DNA of 6,374 nt from Rhodospirillales bacterium (GTDB lineage Bacteria > Pseudomonadota > Alphaproteobacteria > Acetobacterales > Acetobacteraceae): the NCBI GenBank assembly GCA_018971455.1, contig JAGXAV010000132.1:1-6374 (forward strand). The letters are read 5' to 3'. This document shows, one piece after another, positions 1 through 6,374 of this stretch. Numbering within the stretch: position 1 is the stretch's first letter; every line of letters starts with the position of its first letter. A model generated the notes under the pieces. The model did not search any database and was not told where the DNA came from. It worked only from the letters and a program-made list of their open reading frames with translations. The position numbers were made by a program, and so were the translations under genes.

Positions 1-102
1 ATTGATGTCGGCAACGATGCCCGACAGGTCACGGATCTTGCCGTCCGCATCGAGCAGGCCGGGTTTCTCGCTGCCTGCCTTGCCATATCGCAACAGTTTC
101 AT
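1..102 (-). CDS. Fumarylacetoacetate hydrolase (FAH) family protein, N-terminal fragment
   Basis: Only the first 34 codons lie in the window; the gene runs off the left edge. The start MKLLRYGKAG, followed by a KPGLLD segment and a DLSGIVADI segment, is the typical opening of bacterial FAH-superfamily enzymes often labelled ureidoglycolate lyase or 2,4-diketo-3-deoxy-acid hydrolase. The catalytic metal-binding domain is outside the window and cannot be checked. The start ATG (102-100) is fixed by a TAGGAG Shine-Dalgarno that overlaps the stop codon of the upstream dehydrogenase gene. It is the third gene of an operon with an IlvD/EDD dehydratase and an SDR. In known pathways with that pairing (for example the LRA5/LRA6 branch for L-rhamnose in Sphingomonas) the FAH protein cleaves the 2,4-diketo-3-deoxy acid to pyruvate plus lactate or glycolate. 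The family call is fairly secure; the substrate is inferred. Confidence 0.78.
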   Translation of the reverse strand, partial: MKLLRYGKAGSEKPGLLDADGKIRDLSGIVADIN

Positions 103-112
103 GTGGGTGCTC

Positions 113-2666
<2,554 letters not shown>

Positions 2667-2712
2667 GATGATCGTTCCATCCCCAGCCTGCCCGCCACGC
2701 GCGAGCGCGCGC

Positions 2713-2741
2713 AGGGTCGGGCGGGTGGGGCGGAGTGTCAA
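2713..2741 (-). promoter_or_regulatory. Putative promoter for the dehydratase-SDR-FAH operon
   Basis: On the minus strand, 2741-2736 reads TTGACA, a perfect -35 consensus. After a 17-bp spacer, 2718-2713 reads GACCCT, a poor -10 that keeps only A at position 2 and T at position 6. Transcription would begin near 2706, leaving a leader of about 40 nt before the ATG at 2666. The exact -35 and ideal spacing support it; the weak -10 suggests either low basal activity or the need for an activator. No start site has been mapped. Confidence 0.4.
2714..2730 (+). other. G-quadruplex-forming motif in the divergent promoter region
   Basis: The plus strand reads GGG-TC-GGG-C-GGG-T-GGGG: four G-tracts of at least three with loops of 2, 1 and 1 nt, which meets the strict G3N1-7 definition and has the short loops linked to high stability. 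It sits almost entirely in the spacer between the putative -35 and -10 boxes of the leftward promoter. The motif is plain in the sequence; folding in the cell is inference. Confidence 0.7.
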
Positions 2742-2788
2742 CCGGCTGCCGCGGCGAACAACGCGCTTGGTTTCGGCCCGGGAACGCG

Positions 2789-2807
2789 GCATGGTCCGCG
2801 ACCATGC
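2789..2807 (+). repeat. Perfect 8-bp inverted repeat spanning the hprK start codon
   Basis: GCATGGTC-CGC-GACCATGC is an exact inverted repeat with a 3-nt centre. The right arm contains the hprK ATG (2804-2806). In an RNA starting upstream it would form an 8-bp hairpin that buries the start codon; as DNA it could be a dyad operator. The repeat itself is certain; its role is not known. Confidence 0.7.
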
Positions 2808-3226
2808 AGGTTCATGCGAGTTGCGTTGCGCGCGACGGCGCCGGGGTGTTGCTGGTGGGGCCGTCCGGGTCGGGCAAGTCCGACCTGGCGCTGCGCATGC
2901 TCGACCGCGGATTCGCCCTGGTCGCGGATGATCGGGTGGAGATCGAGGGCGGCATGGCGCGCGCGCCGGCCGCGCTGGCCGGGCTGCTGGAGGTGCGCGG
3001 GCTCGGCATTCTTCGTCTGCCGCATCTCGCCGAGGCGCGGCTGGCGCTCGCCGTCGAACTCGGCGGCGAGGTGGCGCGGCTGCCGGCGCCCGGCCGCCAC
3101 GTGGCGACCGGGCTGCCGCTGATCCGGCTCGATCCCGCCCCGGCCTCGGCGGCCCAGCGCGTGGCGCTGGCGCTGGATTGCGCGCTCGGCCGCCTCGCCC
3201 AGCCGGCCGGCGCCTTCGCGGCATGA
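2804..3226 (+). CDS. hprK: HPr kinase, short single-domain alphaproteobacterial type
   Basis: This 140-residue protein phosphorylates the regulatory serine of HPr using ATP. It corresponds to the C-terminal catalytic domain alone; Gram-positive HprK/P is about 310 residues with an extra N-terminal domain. Visible motifs are His4 (equivalent to the catalytic-region His of VHG in longer HprK), Walker A GPSGSGKS (19-26), the acidic pair Asp42-Asp43 in VADDRV, and the family signature [10 protein letters not shown] (61-70). The C-terminal VRPGRN-type segment of Gram-positive bifunctional enzymes is not seen. The start at 2804 is chosen because MQVHASCV is the normal opening of these short proteins; an in-frame ATG at 2735 would add an unlikely 23-residue leader. 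No strong Shine-Dalgarno precedes it. It overlaps rapZ by 4 nt (ATGA), and its target HPr is encoded in the same operon, retaining Ser66. Confidence 0.92.
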   Translation: MQVHASCVARDGAGVLLVGPSGSGKSDLALRMLDRGFALVADDRVEIEGGMARAPAALAGLLEVRGLGILRLPHLAEARLALAVELGGEVARLPAPGRHVATGLPLIRLDPAPASAAQRVALALDCALGRLAQPAGAFAA

Positions 3227-4164
3227 GCGGGGCGCGCCATCCGGTGGTGCTGGTCAGCGGCCTGTCGGGCGCGGGCAAGGCCTCGATCCTGCGCGCGCTG
3301 GAGGATGTCGGGTTCGAGGCGGTGGACAATCCACCGCTGGAGATGATCGAGGAACTGGTGCGCGCGGATCGCGGCGAGCCGCGGCGGCTGGCGGTTGGCG
3401 TGGATGCCCGCTCGCGCGGCTTCGACGCGGATGCGGTGCTGGCGACGCTGGCGCGGCTGCGCGCCAACCCGGCCCTGCACCCCGAGCTGGTGTTTGCCTG
3501 GGCCGACGAATCGGTGCTGCTGCGCCGCTTCACCGAAACCCGGCGCCGTCACCCGCTGGCGCCGCAGGGCCGCGTCAGCGACGGGATCGCCGCCGAGCAG
3601 CGCCTCACCGGCCCGCTGTACAGCGCGGCCGACCTGGTGATCGACACCTCGGAGCTGCCCCTGGCCGAGCTGCGCCAGCGCATCGAGCTGCATTTCAGCC
3701 CGGACGCGGCCGGGGCGGCGGCGCCGGGGCTGGCGGTGCAGCTGGTGTCCTTCGCGTTTCCCGCAGGGCTGCCGCGCGAGGCCGACATCGTTCTGGACGC
3801 TCGATTTCTGCGCAATCCGCATTATGTTCCGGCACTTAGAGAGCGAACCGGAGAAGATTCGGAGGTTGCGGGCTATGTCGCGGCCGACCCGGATTACGCC
3901 GCCTTCTACGCCCAGATCGTGGCGCTTCTTAACCTGGTCTTGCCGCGCTTCGTGCAAGAGGGCAAGAAGTATGCGACAGTCGCGATCGGGTGCACGGGCG
4001 GGCGACACCGTTCGGTGGCACTTGTGGAGCGTCTGGCGTCCCATTTGATGGAAACAGGCTGGCGCGTGAGCCGCACTCATCGTGAACTCGCCCGAGAGGG
4101 CCATGGGCGGCGCGGCCCCGAGGCTGCGCCAGAGTCCGCGCGCATTCAGGCACAGGAGGCCTGA
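3223..4164 (+). CDS. rapZ: RapZ-family nucleotide-binding protein
   Basis: The 313-residue protein has both RapZ halves. The N-terminal P-loop kinase-like domain shows GLSGAGKA (13-20), [10 protein letters not shown] (29-38) and the [19 protein letters not shown] stretch (94-112). The C-terminal domain shows [10 protein letters not shown] (192-201), [12 protein letters not shown] (208-219) and the signature [12 protein letters not shown] (254-265). In E. coli (284 residues) RapZ binds the sRNA GlmZ and guides RNase E cleavage; in alphaproteobacteria without GlmZ the role is largely unknown, and linkage to PTS genes is common. The Walker A has Ala20 where Ser/Thr is usual, which I recall in related alphaproteobacterial proteins. 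A basic, Ala-rich tail of about 25 residues follows the conserved region. The start at 3223 overlaps the hprK stop (ATGA); an upstream in-frame ATG (3178) would run inside hprK without family support. Third-position GC drops sharply in the 3' third. Confidence 0.92.
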   Translation: MSGARHPVVLVSGLSGAGKASILRALEDVGFEAVDNPPLEMIEELVRADRGEPRRLAVGVDARSRGFDADAVLATLARLRANPALHPELVFAWADESVLLRRFTETRRRHPLAPQGRVSDGIAAEQRLTGPLYSAADLVIDTSELPLAELRQRIELHFSPDAAGAAAPGLAVQLVSFAFPAGLPREADIVLDARFLRNPHYVPALRERTGEDSEVAGYVAADPDYAAFYAQIVALLNLVLPRFVQEGKKYATVAIGCTGGRHRSVALVERLASHLMETGWRVSRTHRELAREGHGRRGPEAAPESARIQAQEA

Positions 4165-4167
4165 GGG
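4163..4167 (+). promoter_or_regulatory. Ribosome binding site of the EIIA gene
   Basis: GAGGG begins within the rapZ stop codon (TGA 4162-4164) and lies 7 nt before the ATG at 4175. A stronger AGGAGG at 4154-4159 is 15 nt away, too far for ordinary use but possibly helpful for reloading ribosomes. Together they support 4175 as the start. Confidence 0.6.
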
Positions 4168-4174
4168 CACCCCT

Positions 4175-4597
4175 ATGATCGGTCTGATCCTGGTCACCCA
4201 TGGCCGTCTGGCCGAGGAGCTGCGCGCCGCCATGGAGCATGTGGTCGGCGCCCAGCGCGCCGTCGCCACCGTCTGCATCGGCCCCGAGGACGACCCCGAG
4301 GGGCGGCGCGCCGAGATCCAGCGCCGCATCGAGGAGGTCGATAGCGGCGACGGGGTGGTGCTGCTGACCGACATGTTCGGCGGCACGCCGAGCAACCTCG
4401 CCATCTCGCAGATGGACCGCAAGGGCGTGGAGGTGATCGCCGGCGTCAACCTGCCGATGCTGGTCAAGCTCGCCAAGGTGCGCTCCAACCTGCCGCTCGC
4501 CGACGCGGTCGATTGCGCCCAGGCGGCCGGGCGCAAATACATCGCCACCGCCTCGCACGTGCTGCCGCACAGCAAGCTGAACGGGACGTGCGGATGA
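4175..4597 (+). CDS. manX: PTS EIIA component, mannose (Man) family
   Basis: This 140-residue stand-alone EIIA-Man protein accepts phosphate from HPr. The phosphorylated residue is His9 in ILVTHGRLAEEL, matching His10 of E. coli ManX. The family motif LLTDMFGGTPSN (63-74) contains the active-site Asp66 and the conserved GGTPSN. The VNLPML segment (91-96) is also standard. It is one domain only; E. coli ManX has a fused EIIB, absent here, and no EIIB, EIIC or EIID gene is in the window. The gene follows rapZ after 10 nt and overlaps ptsH by 4 nt. In alphaproteobacteria such orphan EIIA proteins act as regulatory outputs of the PTS rather than in sugar transport, for example in Sinorhizobium and Caulobacter. 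The start at 4175 is preferred to an upstream in-frame ATG (4082) since MIGLILVTHG is the normal family N-terminus. Confidence 0.93.
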   Translation: MIGLILVTHGRLAEELRAAMEHVVGAQRAVATVCIGPEDDPEGRRAEIQRRIEEVDSGDGVVLLTDMFGGTPSNLAISQMDRKGVEVIAGVNLPMLVKLAKVRSNLPLADAVDCAQAAGRKYIATASHVLPHSKLNGTCG

Positions 4598-4923
4598 CCC
4601 CTGCGGACGGGCCGGACACCATCCCGGATGCCAACCCCGACGCCGGCGCCACCATCCTCAGCCGCAGCCTGACCATTCCCAACCGCCGCGGGCTGCATGC
4701 CCGCGCCGCCGCCAAGTTCGTCACCCTGGCCGAGCGCTTCGGCGCCGCCGTCGAGGTGGTCAAGGACGGGCAGAGCGTGTCGGCGCGCTCCATCATGGGG
4801 CTGATGATGCTCGGCGCGGGCCAGGGGTCCGGCATCGAGCTGCGCGCCGAGGGATGGGATGCCAAGGAGGCGCTCGACGCCCTCTGCGCCCTGGTCGAGG
4901 CCGGCTTCCATGAGCAGGACTGA
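4594..4923 (+). CDS. ptsH: Phosphocarrier protein HPr with N-terminal extension
   Basis: HPr shuttles phosphate from Enzyme I to EIIA. The active-site segment NRRGLHARAA (30-39) carries His35, the residue phosphorylated by EI. The regulatory segment ARSIMGLMMLGA (64-75) carries Ser66, equivalent to Ser46 of classical HPr and the target of HprK. The protein has 109 residues against about 85-90 for standard HPr; the difference is an acidic, Pro/Asp/Gly-rich leader of about 20 residues (MTPADGPDTIPDANPDAG) that looks disordered. Its start shares ATGA with the EIIA stop, and GGGA lies 7 nt upstream, so translational coupling is likely. No downstream Met comes before the conserved fold, so the extension seems real unless a non-ATG start is used. 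The last 14 nt overlap ptsI. Confidence 0.93.
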   Translation: MTPADGPDTIPDANPDAGATILSRSLTIPNRRGLHARAAAKFVTLAERFGAAVEVVKDGQSVSARSIMGLMMLGAGQGSGIELRAEGWDAKEALDALCALVEAGFHEQD

Positions 4924-6374
4924 GCCGCCGCGCGGCGAGGCGGGGGCCGAGCGCCGCCTGGTCGGCATCGCCGTCTCGCCCGGCATCGCCATCGGTCCGG
5001 TGTTCGGCGCGGCCGAGGCGCGCAGCGTCGTCGTTCGCCGCAAGATCCTGGCGGCCGATATCGAGGCGCAGACCTCGCGGCTGGACACCGCCATCGCCCA
5101 GTCGCGCAAGCAGCTGCACAAGCTGCGCGCGCGGCTCGGCGTGCTGCCGGAGGACAGCCAGGCCGAGATCGCGCCGCTGATCGACGCCTATCTGCAAATG
5201 ATCGGCCCCTCGCGCCTGGTGCGCGGGGCGCGCCGGCGGATCGCCGAATCGCTCGTCTCTGCCGAGACCGCGGCCTTCGACGAGACCGAGGCGCTGGCCG
5301 AGGCGATCATGGCCCTGCCGGCGGACCACGATCCTTCCGGGCGCCGCCGGCGGGCCGAGGAGGTGCGCGAGATCGGCCGGCGCCTGGTGCGCAACCTGAC
5401 CCATGCGCCGTTCCGCAGCTTCGCCGGGCTGCCCGCCGGCGCGGTGCTGGTGTGCGAGGGGCTGCGCCCGGCCGACGCCGCGCTGCTCGATCCCTCGCGG
5501 CTCGCGGGTGTGGCGACCGACGAGGGCGGCACGGACGGCCACACAGCCATCATGCTGCGCGCCCTCGGCGTGCCGGCGGTGCTCGGCGTGCCGGGCCTGT
5601 CGCAGGCCGCCCATCCCGGCGACCTGGTGGTGGTCGATGGCGGGGCCGGCACGGTGGTGGTCAATCCCACCGCGGCGACGCTGGCCGCGGCGCGGCGCGG
5701 CGTGCTGGCCTTCGCGCGCGCCCAGCAGAAGCTCGCCCGCCTGCGCCGCCTGCCGTCGATGACCGAGGACGGGCAGGGGGTCGAGTTGCAAGCCAATCTC
5801 GAAATCCCCGCGGAACTGCCGCTGATCGCGCAGTCCGGCGCCGCCGGCATCGGCCTGCTGCGCAGCGAGTTCCTGTTCATGAACCGCGAGACGCTGCCCG
5901 ACGAGGACGCCCAGCACGAAACCTATCGCAGCGTCGTCGAGGCGATGAGCGGCGATCCGGTGACGATCCGCGTGCTCGACTGGGGCGGCGAAAAGGAAAT
6001 CGAAGCGCTGGCCGCCGAGGGGATCGTGCCGGAGGCGGCCGACGCCAACCCCGCCCTCGGCCTGCGCGGCATCCGGCTGCTGCTGCGCGAGACGGCGCTG
6101 TTCGAGACCCAGCTGGCCGCCATCCTGCGGGCCAGCAATGCGGGCCCGGTGCGCGTGCTGCTGCCGATGGTGACCAACCTCGCCGAGCTGCGCGCCGCGC
6201 GCGAGATCTACGATCGCGTCATCCGCCGCCTGCGCCGCCGCGGCGAGCGGCTGCCCGACCCGCCGCCGCTGGGCATCATGATCGAGACGCCGGGCGCCGC
6301 CCTGGCGGCCGACGCGCTGGCGCGCGAGGCCGATTTCTTCGCCCTCGGCACCCACGACCTGACGATGTATACCC
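4910..6374 (+). CDS. ptsI: PTS Enzyme I (PEP-protein phosphotransferase), 3' end outside the window
   Basis: An open frame of 488 codons runs to the window edge; the whole enzyme should be around 590 residues. Enzyme I takes phosphate from PEP and gives it to HPr. The N-terminal GIAVSPGIAIGP (19-30) is typical, after a leader of about 17 residues. The phosphohistidine is His211 in EGGTDGHTAIMLRALG. PEP-domain elements include GIGLLRSEFLFMNRE (313-327), Arg354 with WGGEK (358-362), NPALGLRGIR (380-389) and Glu459 in GIMIETPGAA. The last motif reads GTHDLTMYT, where E. coli has GTNDLTQYT: Asn454 is replaced by His482, while the Mg ligand Asp455 is kept as Asp483. There is no GAF domain, so this is PtsI-like rather than PtsP. 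Translation starts inside ptsH (14-nt overlap), with GAGG at 4897-4900 as its ribosome site. The frame was translated by hand codon by codon with no stops. Confidence 0.92.
   Translation, partial: MSRTEPPRGEAGAERRLVGIAVSPGIAIGPVFGAAEARSVVVRRKILAADIEAQTSRLDTAIAQSRKQLHKLRARLGVLPEDSQAEIAPLIDAYLQMIGPSRLVRGARRRIAESLVSAETAAFDETEALAEAIMALPADHDPSGRRRRAEEVREIGRRLVRNLTHAPFRSFAGLPAGAVLVCEGLRPADAALLDPSRLAGVATDEGGTDGHTAIMLRALGVPAVLGVPGLSQAAHPGDLVVVDGGAGTVVVNPTAATLAAARRGVLAFARAQQKLARLRRLPSMTEDGQGVELQANLEIPAELPLIAQSGAAGIGLLRSEFLFMNRETLPDEDAQHETYRSVVEAMSGDPVTIRVLDWGGEKEIEALAAEGIVPEAADANPALGLRGIRLLLRETALFETQLAAILRASNAGPVRVLLPMVTNLAELRAAREIYDRVIRRLRRRGERLPDPPPLGIMIETPGAALAADALAREADFFALGTHDLTMYT

Larger units (their letters stand above)
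2667..2803. promoter_or_regulatory. Divergent control region between the sugar-acid operon and the PTS operon
   Basis: This 137-bp non-coding gap separates two head-to-head operons and is the only sizeable intergenic region in the window. It carries a leftward -35 box, a G-quadruplex motif, a CG-repeat palindrome (CGCGCG-AG-CGCGCG, 2698-2711) and the start of a hairpin at the hprK ATG. No convincing rightward promoter was found: the best candidate, TTGGTT (2767-2772) with CATGGT (2790-2795), is weak and would give an almost leaderless hprK message. No regulator gene is next to it in the window. Confidence 0.6.

Noticed and set aside
2735..2803. Longer hprK starting at an upstream in-frame ATG (2735)
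   Set aside because: The extra 23 residues resemble nothing in the family, and MQVHASC at 2804 is the usual beginning of short HPr kinases.
2667..3533. N-terminal extension of the dehydratase frame to 3533
   Set aside because: The added 289 residues are Arg/Pro/Ala-rich and antisense to hprK and rapZ; the ATG at 2666 matches the known N-terminus of the family.
3820..3825. CATTAT as a possible -10 box inside rapZ
   Set aside because: No acceptable -35 lies 16-18 bp upstream, and it encodes the conserved NPHY residues.
4016..4030. Sigma-54-like GG-N10-GC match (TGGCAC-N5-GAGC) upstream of the EIIA gene
   Set aside because: The -12 half is GAGC, not TTGC, and the site lies in codons for the conserved CTGGRHRSV region of RapZ, which explains the bases. 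Worth recalling only if an internal start is mapped here.
2812..5121. Minus-strand open frame of 769 codons opposite hprK, rapZ, EIIA, ptsH and the start of ptsI
   Set aside because: It lies antisense to five conserved genes, has biased composition and no motif, and crosses clear operon junctions.
4793..6355. Minus-strand open frame of 520 codons opposite ptsI
   Set aside because: The plus strand encodes Enzyme I with all its major motifs; the opposite frame is rich in Arg, Gln, Ala and Gly without recognisable features.

Overview
The window is very GC-rich and packed with genes. It has the look of an alphaproteobacterium, most likely of the Rhodospirillales/Acetobacteraceae type. That assignment rests on the gene order hprK-rapZ-EIIA(Man)-HPr-EI, the short single-domain HprK, and the wording of the RapZ and Enzyme I motifs. 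No rRNA or other phylogenetic marker is present, so the family-level guess is an inference.

Left half (1-2666, minus strand): a tightly packed three-gene catabolic operon, read right to left. It encodes an IlvD/EDD-family sugar-acid dehydratase (873-2666), an NAD-type short-chain dehydrogenase closely resembling BDH2/DHRS6 (113-862), and the first 34 codons of a fumarylacetoacetate-hydrolase-family protein (1-102, cut by the window edge). Together they fit a non-phosphorylative oxidative route: aldonate -> 2-keto-3-deoxy acid -> 2,4-diketo-3-deoxy acid -> pyruvate plus a hydroxy acid (glycolate from a pentonate, lactate from a 6-deoxyhexonate such as L-rhamnonate or L-fuconate). The exact sugar cannot be read from the sequence. 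Both gene junctions have the same design, with the TAG stop built into a TAGGAG Shine-Dalgarno 10 nt before the next ATG.

Middle (2667-2803): a 137-bp divergent intergenic region. It holds a perfect TTGACA -35 box facing the catabolic operon, a strong G-quadruplex motif inside the putative promoter spacer, a CG palindrome near the predicted start of transcription, and a perfect 8-bp inverted repeat overlapping the hprK start codon.

Right half (2804-6374, plus strand): a regulatory phosphotransferase (PTS) cluster of HPr kinase (hprK), RapZ, an EIIA of the mannose family, HPr (ptsH) and Enzyme I (ptsI, 3' end outside the window). Genes overlap by 4 nt, are separated by 10 nt, overlap by 4 nt, then overlap by 14 nt, so they are almost certainly one translationally coupled operon. 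No EIIB or EIIC permease is seen here. The expected role is signalling: EI passes phosphate from PEP to His35 of HPr and then to His9 of EIIA, while HprK phosphorylates Ser66 of HPr.

Most of this is recognisable biology. The points most worth a second look are the divergent pairing of a sugar-acid operon with hprK, the G4 and hairpin in the shared control region, an Asn-to-His change in the PEP-site motif of Enzyme I, and a sharp drop in third-position GC in the 3' part of rapZ.
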